A stretch of 64,000 bases of DNA from Lucifuga dentata. Taxonomy: Eukaryota; Chordata; Actinopteri; Ophidiiformes; Bythitidae. The stretch spans positions 42,686 through 106,685 of the forward strand of contig VXCM01001323.1 in assembly GCA_014773175.1 (NCBI GenBank). The letters are read 5' to 3'. Both the position numbers and the translations under genes were made by a program. Position 1 is the first letter of the stretch, and the number at the start of each line of letters is the position of its first letter. Under the pieces are notes generated by a model. The model worked only from the letters and a program-made list of their open reading frames with translations. It was not told where the DNA came from and ran no database searches. Positions 1-11,100 of this stretch are shown piece after piece.

Positions 1-241
1 CCTGAACCCTGACCGACAAAAAGCAGAAGATGACTCTGTTTAACAAAAAGCTAAAAAACTCTTCCCAAATAATTAGAAATGGGAATTAATATTGAAGTGT
101 TAACAAAAAACATAAAAAGCCTCTAGTGCTTTAAGCGCATGAATGCCAGACTGGCACATGATGCTTCAGCTTGAATGCAGCCCAAAACAGAGACTGGCAT
201 CTGCAGTATCTGAGCTGAGAGGCTAATTAGCCAAAGCAAAC

Positions 242-346
242 CTTGCGATTCCAGCTGGAAACGACAATCTTGGGAGGCTGAAAGCCTGCAGGCATGATGG
301 GCTGCTGGCTCCTGTTCACCCCGTCAGCTTCATCAAGCAGAATCCC
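242..346 (-). CDS. exosc10: exosc10 exon 4
   Basis: 35 complete codons between acceptor cttccag (347-353) and donor gtttgc (236-241). Encodes GILLDEADGVN...QQPIMPAGF...VVSSWNRK, matching the end of the PMC2NT domain. Phase 0 at both ends. Confidence 0.92.
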
Positions 347-1916
347 CTGGAAGTCAGTTACAGCAGCTCTGTCAGTTTACAAAGACTTTCTTATGGAAAA
401 GTTTGTAGAACACCAAAGCTGTAGGTCATACCACTCTTTCAAGGATGACATCGTTGGAATCCACAACCAAGTCAAACCTCTCCTCCAGCTCGGTCAGCTT
501 GTTACAGTCTCTCATGTGAGATCTGCAGCCATGGTGCTGCATTAGCTGACTCATGCTAACATAGAGATACACACAGAAAACAGATTTCTTTCTGAGAAAC
601 AGCAGGCAGTTTGCATGGCTTCATCAAAACGATGTATTTACTCACCAGTGCAAGAGCTTATCTCCTTGGCTTTCACAGAACTCCCGGAAGCCCGGGAAGC
701 TCCGGTAGAAATCAAACTCATCTCCGACTTGAGGCAAGCCAGCCGATGCTTTAGTGGCTGATAACACAGTACCCAGTCCATACTGCAGAGCAGAAAAGAA
801 TGGTTAATCAACGTTTCTGGAATGCAATATTATGTTTATGTCATCTTTGTTGTCTGGTCTGACTCAGACTAGAAATATATTTTTAAAGGGTGAATGAGAT
901 GATGAGAAAACTTAAGGAAGCACATAATATGCATCAACCAATTTTGTACAATGTTGTATTGGACAAAAAAAAAAAAAAAAAAANAAAAAAAAAAAAAAAA
1001 AAATGGAGGGATACCAGTGAAGTACAATTAAGTTTTAAAAGCAAACATATTAAGTTTTCCCTCAACCTGACAAATGATTTAAACTCAGTAACAGTCATAA
1101 TTACCTTGAATTTGCCTTTAGTTTCAGTATTTCTGCAGTATAATTCATTCATGAAGGCTTTGTCAAACACTGTTTGAACTTTGCAGACAGCTTGTCAAAT
1201 ATGAGTTTTTAATGATTTTCTCAATCATAACAGTGAGGTAGCTCGCATATCAAGGCAAGAAGAATCTCATTATAATAGCTTTTGGCTATTTTTAATGTAC
1301 AAATGAAGCAGGGTGTTTGCAAAGCTTCACCTACAAGAAACAAGTCCTGAAAGGATGAATTAATGCCAACCGACTAATCAATGAAGTACAAAATTAAATG
1401 TAAATTATGATATTTATTTCTGCGTTCAACGTCACTGTATATTGAAAGTATGCAATCAGCTGACGTCACTTTTCGGTCACCTAAATTGTGACGCACGTTT
1501 GTCATTATATTTTTCATTTTACAGTCGCTCAAAGAAAATACAGATTAATCGACAAAGAAAATGGTAGTTAGATAATTGCACCACCATCAAACCTTTAACA
1601 CTCAAACAAACGTAACTGAGTGAAAAGAATGAAGACTATAAAATCTAACACTGATCGAAAATAATCTGCGTAACCATTATATTACTAAAGAACACTGTAT
1701 AATGTGGCTACAGCTGACCAGCATACCCACGTTGTCCCACGGAACGCTGACATTAGCCTGAACTCAGAGCTGTAGCTCGGTTAACTGACTTACTTTAACG
1801 AACGAGTCTACGTCCTTAAAACCGGGACATAATTCGTTTGTTTCCTCCTGGTTTATGTCTGAATTGCTGTCTTCGCGGCCACTGCTTGACGAAACATGAC
1901 TTTTAGAGGACTCCAT
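242..1916 (-). CDS. exosc10: exosc10, 5' part (exons 1-4, runs off the left edge)
   Basis: EXOSC10/Rrp6 is the 3'-5' exoribonuclease of the nuclear RNA exosome (rRNA, snoRNA and surveillance RNA processing). Four exons read in minus-strand order: 1794-1916, 646-782, 432-555 and 242-346. They join in frame (41, 45 2/3, 41 1/3 and 35 codons; 163 in total) with GT-AG junctions. The translation follows the vertebrate EXOSC10 N-terminus: PGF.D.DSFVK, then GDEFDFYRSFPGF, then MQHHGCRS and TELEERFDLVVDSNDVILERV-type sequence, then GILLDEADGVN and VVSSWNRK. This is the start of the PMC2NT region, which in the family binds the C1D/Rrp47 cofactor. The DEDD exonuclease and HRDC domains would lie further left, outside the window. 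No exon 5 is seen in 1-241. Confidence 0.93.
432..555 (-). CDS. exosc10: exosc10 exon 3
   Basis: One base completing a Cys codon plus 41 codons. Acceptor gttag (556-560), donor gtatga (426-431). Encodes MSQLMQHHGCRSHMRDCNK, then the helix TELEERFDLVVDSNDVILER. Core PMC2NT sequence. Confidence 0.94.
646..782 (-). CDS. exosc10: exosc10 exon 2
   Basis: 45 codons plus 2 bases, acceptor ctctgcag, donor gtgag (641-645). Encodes YGLGTVLSATKASAGLPQ, then GDEFDFYRSFPGFREFCESQ. This is the most recognisable EXOSC10 N-terminal signature in the window. Confidence 0.95.
783..1793. other. exosc10 intron 1
   Basis: AT-rich. Holds a poly-A tract broken by a single N at 984 and no other recognisable element. 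Confidence 0.7.
1794..1916 (-). CDS. exosc10: exosc10 exon 1 (start codon)
   Basis: ATG at 1914-1916 (read downward) opens 41 codons beginning MESSKSHVSSSSGRED and ending CPGFKDVDSFVK, then donor gtaagt. The acidic/Ser-rich leader is poorly conserved, as in the family. The PGF.DVDSFVK end matches the known exon 1/2 boundary region and fixes the start choice. Confidence 0.9.
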
Positions 1917-2036
1917 GAGAGGACTGTGTACATGTGAGAAACAGGAAGCAGTCTTCTTCTTCGGTGTTGTCTTCTGAGCTTGTGAAACGGACGTTAGTGA
2001 GAAACAGCGCCACCAAATGGATTGCAGCAAGATGGT

Positions 2037-2075
<39 letters not shown>

Positions 2076-2110
2076 CATCCATCCATCCACCCACTGTCCC
2101 ACCCATCCAT
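1917..2110 (-). promoter_or_regulatory. exosc10 5'UTR/promoter-proximal region with (CT)n and (CCAT)n
   Basis: Sequence directly upstream of the exosc10 start codon. A (CT)n tract (2041-2070; GA on the transcribed strand) and (CCAT)n tract (2071-2095) lie 125-180 bp from the ATG. No TATA box recognised; the transcription start is not determined. Confidence 0.35.
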
Positions 2111-2154
2111 CTATCTTAACCTAAATTTCACCTCTAAGGACCAAATCTAACAAC

Positions 2155-2156
<2 letters not shown>

Positions 2157-2203
<47 letters not shown>
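2157..2203. repeat. (AAT)n microsatellite
   Basis: About 15 uninterrupted trinucleotide units. Confidence 0.95.
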
Positions 2204-2206
<3 letters not shown>

Positions 2207-4840
2207 TCAACAATCTCTTTCGGTTATGGAAATGGTTCACAATACCAGTTATTGAAGACCATTCATCTAGTTTCATCTAGTTTCACTTCTAATTGTTGGA
2301 ATATAGAGCTTACATCTATTTCCTGAAGGTATATGTCTAGGTTAGAAGTGATGAAATATTATATAGTTTATTTTGTAAGTTTTCTAAATGAATAGATACC
2401 AATAATGATCATGTCTTACACACAAAGATGACCAATTTCAGCATATAAGAAACAGATTTATTATTGGATTTCCATGTGGACATTTTCATTTTGGACTTCA
2501 TGGCCAAGCTGTGGTCGTTAATAGACTGATTCATGGCAGTGACATTGCAGACGCAGCTAAAACTCCCCTGCAGTGGCTCCATCATCAAACCTCATCAGAC
2601 TGCTGCACTAGAACGCTGCTACCATAAGGGGGCAGTGTTGACATTTGAAATCAGCAGTAATTAATAGAGGGAAAATAATACGGTCCAGTCATGCCTTAAC
2701 CAATATCTTTGCTGAAGCTTACCAAACCTTGTCTGAATTCAAAGCATTTGGCAGTTTTCAGCAATAAAGTTGACACTTGTGGTATACTGATAAAGCTTAA
2801 ATTGCCTACCTGCTTTCTTTGTTCATGTCTGGTGTAAAAAGTCATCCTGGGGTTTGAGATTCTGTGGTCAATAGCATGTGAGGAACCACTGGCTGATTAT
2901 TGACACACCAGCTCATTATAGATGATCTGTGGTGTGTAGAGAGAAACCTCTCTTTTCTTCACTTCCCCTTGTATTGATCTGTTCACAGGGTCCTCTCCCC
3001 CTTATTATCTTAAAAGCATCTCTACAACACTGGCTCAATCAATATTTTACAGTAGCTCTCCATGTCATTCTGTTGTTTTAGTGGAAACTAACTGAACTTC
3101 AGCAGATACATGCTCCAATGATCCAAAAACAAATCATTATTCTGAGTAAAAAGAACAGTGCAAAACACCAACTATGTCACGCTAAGTGTAAATATGTTAG
3201 ATTTATAATGTATTACTGTAGATATTGCATGGGATGCATTTGTCTGTGATGATAGCCCTTTAGAATATGCACCAAAAATCTTCTTTAATGTGTGCTTCAT
3301 CCACAGAACAGGACATTACTACTGCCATTTCTGCTCATTTATATGCTTTTTCATAATATTATGCATTTTATAGCTTTGATGGTGCGCCGAGGCTCCACTC
3401 AAATCCTTCCTGCAGTAAAAGACACTAAAATTGCTGATGCTGAAAATGACACCGTGCCACACATAATTCACAAATTCCAGAGAAAGGTCCTCAATTAATC
3501 ATTTTTATTAACTCCCTCATTTAGAAAACACAAAATGCACCAAACAATATCATACATGCACGGCTTCAGCATATCAAGATCAGCTGATGACTTTTCAATG
3601 TGAAAACGTTACTGACACGATCTCATGGAGATCACCTGAACATCAAAAATACTGCGGAGGCGGAACAGAAAGGCCAAGCGTCACCCAGAGCTCCAATTGT
3701 ATCCCTTCATCAACCTTTTTGGAATTAAGAATTTACTCATTTGTTTATTTTCAGATCGATTCTGCCTTTCCTGATCTTTTAAGCAGCAACAAACTTGGAA
3801 AGTTGTATTGGTATAAAAAGACAAAAAGTACCAGCAGATAGTACTACTTGTACTGTGCATTGGCGTACTACCTTGTAGCTGGTAGTGATTGTGTCATAGT
3901 GTTGCTGCACCAAAAGCCAGTGCATCATAGCAGCTGCTAAGAAATGTTACACTCATGTATTTTTCAGATTCCAGGTTTGACTGAGAATTACAATTGGAAG
4001 TAGGACACCATGCTTCAGTCTCCCACTTGGGGGCGTCGCTCCAAACAGCAAACATTCTAGGTACATGAAGGCAAGCGATCTCATTGCTCTGGCTCTTATT
4101 TCTGTTCTTTTAAAAGCAACACTTGACCTTTATGCAGAATTGTCATAAAAAGCAATCAGGAACAATATCAAACATTAATTAAAAAAAAAAAGAAGATAAA
4201 ATCAAAGTCAAAATCAAAACATCTCCACAGTACTGATACGTTACAAAACAAAGAGATTGGCAATGCTTCAATGTACCCAAGACACAAGCTCTTAAACTGT
4301 GTAATGTTGTCTTTTTTCTGTTCATATAATCAATAAATCAGTCAGAAAGATGCAGTTTCTGTGTAAACATTTGTTATCTTAGCAATGACACTCTGTGATG
4401 AGAGAATGTATACAGATTAACCACACAGAAAGCCACAAAAAACAACATAACAGGTTCGAAGACTTTCTTGAATGTATGAACATTTCTCTGGGAAGAAAAT
4501 CTCACTCTTCATGTTGAATACAAACTTGGTTTATCCTGTAAGATGCACCAAATTGGCCTTGGATTGTGGAGCTTTCCCACTTGTTCCTTTGCACTGGCAA
4601 TCTATGGTAATTTGATAGAGAAAAGGCTTCTACACTTCTCCCTCTCTGGGCTAAACTACTTTTTCTACCTCCAATATTGACCTTGTAATTCTCTATCTGA
4701 ATGTCTCTGATGCTTCAGTTGCTCAAAGCCGTGAACTGTGGGTAAAAACAATAAATGAGTTTAAATTTTCCAAATAGCAGAATGCCCTTCTTGAAAACAA
4801 CTGTCCATGACACTACAGGGTACAGTAATAACCACGTATG

Positions 4841-4856
4841 CACACACACACAAACA

Positions 4857-4916
<60 letters not shown>

Positions 4917-4924
4917 CACACACA
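4841..4924. repeat. (CA)n microsatellite
   Basis: Long near-perfect CA tract with a few interruptions at its edges. It creates spurious Val/Cys open frames on the minus strand. Confidence 0.97.
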
Positions 4925-6317
4925 GGCATAACCCTTGAATGTTCAAAGTAGCATCTTGAATGGATTGTCCTGATTGAGTCCTCTCTAAATCCTGATTTAT
5001 TTGTCTCGTGTGGGTGTCATTAGTAGCACTGCTCCTATGCCCTTTCCCATAGAAGCCCCTCGGGCTCGCTCTAATTCATTAAGATGTTTTAATGTCTGCT
5101 AAATCATGGCCCATATCAGACTTTCCATTTGTTATCTCAGACAATTAAACAGACCCCTTGCGTCATGTACTGAGAGATTTCTGATGTATCTTCTCCTGCC
5201 TTTTTAGGACTATTTAAAAGAGTAAAGCAGGTCTGTGTACCTGAGCGGTGGGGTTTATGCTGAAATACATAAAAAAAAAATAACAATGACAATACACACA
5301 GCACAAAAAAATCCAATCCAACTGACAACAAAAGACAGATTCACATTTTGCCAAATAATGTGTAGGCTGGTGGCTAGATTTTGATGATCAGACTGGCACA
5401 ACTGGCAGCACTTTAACTCAACTGACGAATGCAGAGGAGCAGCGATGGTTGTTGATCAGCACATTTACTGTGGGTCGGTGTAGATGGGAATACACCGGCA
5501 GCTGTTGCCGAATGTTATACCACTCCCACTACTGCTGTACAAATGCAGATGTAGTCTTTGTGAATACGGAGTATCAGCAGACTCTAACCGTTCTGAGGCA
5601 ATAAAACCTTTAGGAGCCCTCATGGTAGATCCAGCTCTCCACAATCAAATGACAAAGTGTAAATGGCTAGAACAGGTATCGTGAGTTTTTTGTGGGTTTC
5701 ATCCAGGACATAACCAAATTTTAATGGAATACATAAAGCTGAAGATGGCTGCAATATGTTCTAAGTATCATCGACTAGTGTCTATAAGTGATGCCGTTAC
5801 AGGAATCTCCAAAGGCACGGGCACGGGCACGGGCAAATGAATGTGTTCCCACTCACCAAATTCAAATGAGAGAGAAAAAATTAAAATATTCCAAAATACA
5901 AAATACAATTTCTTATCATCGTCTTCTGCAGGATACACTCAGACTTTCTTTAATAAGAAACTGTGAGGAGAATAAAATTGAGGGAAAGCATGTAGCTATC
6001 TTAGCAATAACAACAAGAAGGCTGAAACTACTTTGGCACATGAATGGAAGTAAGGCAACTGTATCATTCTAGAGTCAAAAGGAGCTGAAGTGGAGTATTG
6101 TTCCCAATCAATAAAAATGTCAAAACAGACTTATATAAAGCATATGGTACTTTGAATCTGACAGCACCTGTCATTCTTGTGCTGCCTTGTGACCTGCAAA
6201 ATAGTATGTTTGCCTCCAAAAAAAAAAAAAAACCCCAGCAACTTTCACTGAAAAAAAACAAAACAAACTATACCGATAGTGAAGGTTGAAAAAAACAGAG
6301 TGCAGCCTGTCATTGTG

Positions 6318-6415
6318 TCATGATGTTGACCTGAATGTTGATATTGTGACAGTGATGAGCAGAGAGAGGGGAGACATGTCCAGACTCCAGGCTTTTGATC
6401 CACGCGCGCTCATAC
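6318..6415 (-). CDS. cntn3: cntn3 exon 22: C-terminus and GPI-anchor signal, stop codon
   Basis: Two bases plus 31 codons and a TGA stop at 6318-6320. The exon opens [10 protein letters not shown] (family: SMDARGS), then a modest hydrophobic run [10 protein letters not shown], ending FRSTS. The ARGS segment is a plausible GPI attachment region. The tail is less hydrophobic than the mammalian one. Confidence 0.88.
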
Positions 6416-8084
6416 CTGCAAGAACATTGAAAAGAAGTAAATCTGACTTGTAGAGTCAGGCATTTTTGGTTTGGCACCAGCGCCTACGAGCGCTGATTGA
6501 CAAGTTGTGAGCCAAGCGCGGAAAGATCGAATTCAGAGGCAGTTACTTAATTTTCAAAATACCTTCCGTCCAACTTGACACACTTCTGTCAGCGATGCAG
6601 AAGGGATTATGTCCCGCTATAATAGATGTCCTTTTTTGGCTGTCTAAAAAAAAAAAAAAAAAAAAAAAAATCATCCACAACTAATATGATGTCACCATCT
6701 GAGGCCAAATGGCTTCCAGCTAAAGCATTTTTAATGTTTTGGGAAATATGAAAGTCTAAGGAGATGGCTACACTATGATGCTGGCATAGTTTGGCTATCT
6801 TATTCAACTTACAAACATAAAATACCTCTGCCAACAAAGGAAATGTACTCCTTTTACAAAAGAAATATGGAAGCCCATCACCACTTTCTAATGGTGCATG
6901 TCGGGTTCAGAACTTATCAGTCAACCCCAACACATATCCATCCATGGAAAATCCATCTTAAAACACTCATTTTTAATCTTTGATTTCAGCTCACAGAAAT
7001 CACTCTTGCAGCAAAAACACAAAAACATGTTAACTAGAATTTCATAATGGCACTTAAAATGTGGCGAAACAGATGTATGTCCTTGTACTTATAATGATGA
7101 TTTCAAGTAAAAAAAAAAAAAAAAAATNAAAAAAAAAAAAAAAAAAAGTAATGCAAAATGTATTATGTATAATGGGAGCTAGATTTAAAGGAACCAGGGG
7201 TCTCGTGCAGCTTGCTCTCATCATCAGAGCGAGTTCCTCATCTATGATTTAAGTGAGTCATTTAGTTCGTGTGTGTGTGTGTGTGTAGGGGTCATTAAAA
7301 AGTTTTCTGTAATGATATAATATCCACATAACACCCTTTACTGTGAAAAATGCTTCAGCTCATGCAAAAATGAACCACTTCTGATGTCTCAAAAGTACTA
7401 TTTTCTTGAACTTATTCTTCTGTTTTGCCTACTAATGTGTTTTTCCATTTTTTTTTTCCTTTCTTTGAAGTATTCAAGTCTTTGGAGGCTGTGAAGAAAT
7501 CTGGAACTCTCGAGTATGAAGAAGGAAGCCAGCTTTTCAAATGAAATTTGAAAGAAACTGGAATTCTATTTCTCTCAATGGCTGTTTTCAGGGGCACAAC
7601 ACGGAATATCAACAATGCAAATTAGCATTTAGAGGAGGAAGAGGAGCCCCCCGGAGTCCCACAGGACAGGAATAGCATCTAGTAAAAGAGGAAGTCAACC
7701 CCTGCGACAGAGATGGATTGCGCTGCATATTTCAGAAAAATATAAGCCTGGAGAACCAAACAGGGCTGGCTGGGGACACAGGTAATGATGAGTCACAGGA
7801 GGACAAAATGTCCCTGTCAGGTTTTAAAAGTGTTAAGTGACTTCATTTACAAAAGGCTGGGTACTCCTCACAGATTGAACTCCCAGTAAATCTGTATGTC
7901 AAATTCAGTCTGTTATGTTTCTCTGCAACACAGAGGCTTCTGCGCATTTTTGTGCCGATGCCAAAGACATTAAATCTCTGGAATAAGTATCTATTTCTTT
8001 CATCTAAGAGAGCAACACAAGCCGCAGTCAGTGTCTCTTTTCACACACGAGCAAAGCCAAACTGGATTGATTCCAAGAGACTTC

Positions 8085-8120
<36 letters not shown>

Positions 8121-11100
8121 ATAAACATGGCTCAAGCTGACTTGATGAATCATGAACGAACTTACTTAGCTGGTGGATTCTTATGGGGTCGGAGGCGGGG
8201 CCCAGCCCTCCGTCACTCAGGGTGCGTATGTGGATGATGTAGTCATCGTCCTCGGAGAGGGTCAGCTCTGCTGTTGAATTGGCTGTTGCAAGCGTGTTTA
8301 CCTCTTTGTGTCTCTGTCTCCTGTATGACAGCTAAACGGAAGAGAGAAAAAAGGTGGGTGACACGTTGTAAATATGTATTCTTAGAGCTTGACAGCTTAC
8401 AGTGAGACTCTGAACAGCTACAGTCCACGCTTTCAGTCAGCGAATACCATGAACGTTCCAGTCAGGCTTTTAAAGGACCACACCTGTAAGCTCTTTGAGA
8501 CATTGTATGGGTTATTGAGCCATATAAATAATTGTGACATGATTTAACCAATAAATGATCAGTATTGACTTGACAAATGATAATGACATTGTCTTGGTGA
8601 TCAATCTGCCCTTAAAAGACCATATCAGTGGTTTTGCATGTTTGAGCCCAATAAGTACAACCCACATACAATGTTACTTTATTGACAACCATTTTTGCAA
8701 AACATAAAACCATATTTTATTTTTCCTGTTATTTTGCCAAATCCCCTAAATCTTTCAAAATCAAGTGCTCAGGCCACACCCACCTTAAAATACAATGTTT
8801 CCACATCCAAATGGAGAAGGCATGGTCATTTTAATTTCTCTAGTAAAAGCAGTCTTCTCCTGGGAATATTCCCTGGAGAATACTGAGATCACTCCGTGCT
8901 TTTAACTACAATAAAATGCTAAAATTAAATAAATTTGACAAAAAAATAAAATGGTGTGTGGTTCGCTGTGACATTAATTATCCGAAAGCACATTTCTAGT
9001 CTCTGTAAGTTAATTTTTTTTTTATAGCGTCCTGGAATGAACTAAATCTGAAATCCAATGGGTGCCTGGAAGGTAGGAAAAATAATTTAAAAATTTACCA
9101 CTTCAGTAGTAAAATGGTTGCCAGCAACATAATGTGCATGCATGTTTTTGGGCTCAATCATGCGAAACCATTGGTCTTTTAAGGGCAGATACTGATCACC
9201 AAACAATGTCATTATCATTCATCAATCCGATACTGATCACTTATTGATTAAATCATGTCACACTTATTTATATGGCTCAATATCCCATATAATGTCTCAA
9301 AGAGCTTACAGGCCCACAGAGCAATGGTTCCTATATGAAGACAAGGGAAATCTTCCTAAAAAAAAAAACCTTAGCATGTAAGGAAAAAATGGAAGAAACC
9401 TCAGGAGAGGCAGTTCAAAGAGAGATTCCTTCCCTCCAACAGCCAGGTGTGTGAAGGAGCCATAGGTGGGGAAGCAGATAATTATGAAGAAAGAAAACAA
9501 AGATCCAGGAAAATTCTTTCCCACTTCAATTATAAAAATGCAATCCAGTTTTAATGGAGCCCTTCACACTTGCTCTGTAAACAACGAACATTTTCTTGTG
9601 TCTCCTTCCATGGATAATCACAGAGCAGCTTGAACCATCAGATAATAATATCTCTTTCACAAACATAGTAGGTAAAATTGCCAAAATAAAAAAAGGCGAT
9701 GACATCACAGCTGCTGTTGTCATTAATCCATCTGGCCTCCTGACAGTAAGACAGCCATTCACACTTGTTTTTATTTAGAAAATAAATTAGAACTAGATCG
9801 AGGAATTCTCTTTCTGTGGTCAGCAGCACCATCTTCAGCTATTCTATGTTCACTTTTTGCGATCTGCGGATTTCAAGTAATTTGTATTACAACTCGATCT
9901 AGGCATCCCTAATCAATATACACACTGTTGTGAAACCCACTTGAAGTGTAAAACATGAACTCACTTGGTAGCCAGTAACTTCAGACTCAGATTCCATTGC
10001 CACGACAGGGTCCCAGTACAGAGATAGGTGGGGGCCAATTAGAGTCCATTCAACTTTCAGTGGTGGTTGAGCTGGTGCTGCATGACAAGATCACAATCAA
10101 TTCCTGTATGACAAATAAAGGCACCAGCTCACCCATGTCACATCATAATCCTGACAAATTTTATATTAAAATTATTTCCTCTTCTTGAAAAACGATATTT
10201 CAAAAGAGCTAGATGAGAATTCGATATTGTGTACTTTCTGACTCCTGTGATGTGAGGAAAAGCAAATCCTCATCAGATATTAACCTTCCTCTGCATTGTT
10301 GTTACAGCTAAAAATAGAAGCATGCTTCATTCCGACACTACGCTCCATAGTTTCCTCCTCTGAATAATAATCAGTGTGGATACAAAACAAAACCTGAGTG
10401 CATTGCTTCTCGGGTGCTGCAACTTACGTGGCTTTTTTGTGGTGGCATTGATTGCAGGGAGGAAAGGGCCGGTGCCTGCTGTGTTGAAGGCGCTGACTGT
10501 CAGGAAATACTGTGTGTTTCCTGCCAGGCCGCTCACCGTGACCGAGGTTTGGTTCCAAGGCACCCTGACCTTCCCCATGGTCTCTGGTTTAGTGTCATCT
10601 TCCCAGTAAACCACCTATGGGAGATAGATGACATGCAAAAATTTACTGTTAAATCAGTTATATTTGCTTCTCATTCATTTCTTTTCTATTTTATCATTGC
10701 TTTTTGCATTTATGTTTTATTTGTGGACAGTTAATGTACACTAGTGTGCAAAAGTTTGGAATCACCCATGCATTTGATAAATTGATACTTTTTTTCACCA
10801 AGATGGCATTAAATTGATTTAAATTAAATTCATTTAAATAAAAAGCCATTAATAATACAAATGGCTGCTTGAAATAACTTATTTATAATGAATTATTCAC
10901 ATATGAGATCACGAATACAAGTGGCCGAAATGATTTTTCTTCGAAGGGTGGCTCGGCTCACCCTTAGGGAGAGGGTGAGGAGCACAGAAGCTCAAAGTAG
11001 AACCGTTGCTCCTTTGCATTAAAAGGAGCCAGTTGAGGTGGTTCAGACGTCTGATTAGGCTGCCTCCTGGAAGCATCCTTTTAGAGGTTTTCCAGGCATG

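Larger units (their letters stand above)
2111..6317. other. Intergenic region and cntn3 3'UTR
   Basis: No coding sequence supported. Contains (AAT)n at 2157-2203 and a long (CA)n at 4841-4920. The cntn3 3'UTR must lie in the right part. Possible minus-strand poly(A) signals are ATTAAA at 5949-5954 and AATAAA at 4996-5001; neither is proven. Confidence 0.6.

Noticed and set aside
1..241. Possible exosc10 exon 5
   Set aside because: No AG acceptor followed by the expected AAEYGKKAK-type sequence; it must lie to the left of the window.
890..1177. Open frame with poly-Lys across the N at 984
   Set aside because: Created by a poly-A-N-poly-A assembly junction; no similarity to a protein. The same applies at 7128, 37401, 38496, 58864 and 61370.
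4715..4946. Minus-strand open frames rich in Val/Cys
   Set aside because: They are translations of a (CA)n microsatellite; the same holds at 37,480, 38,740, 57,500 and 62,870.
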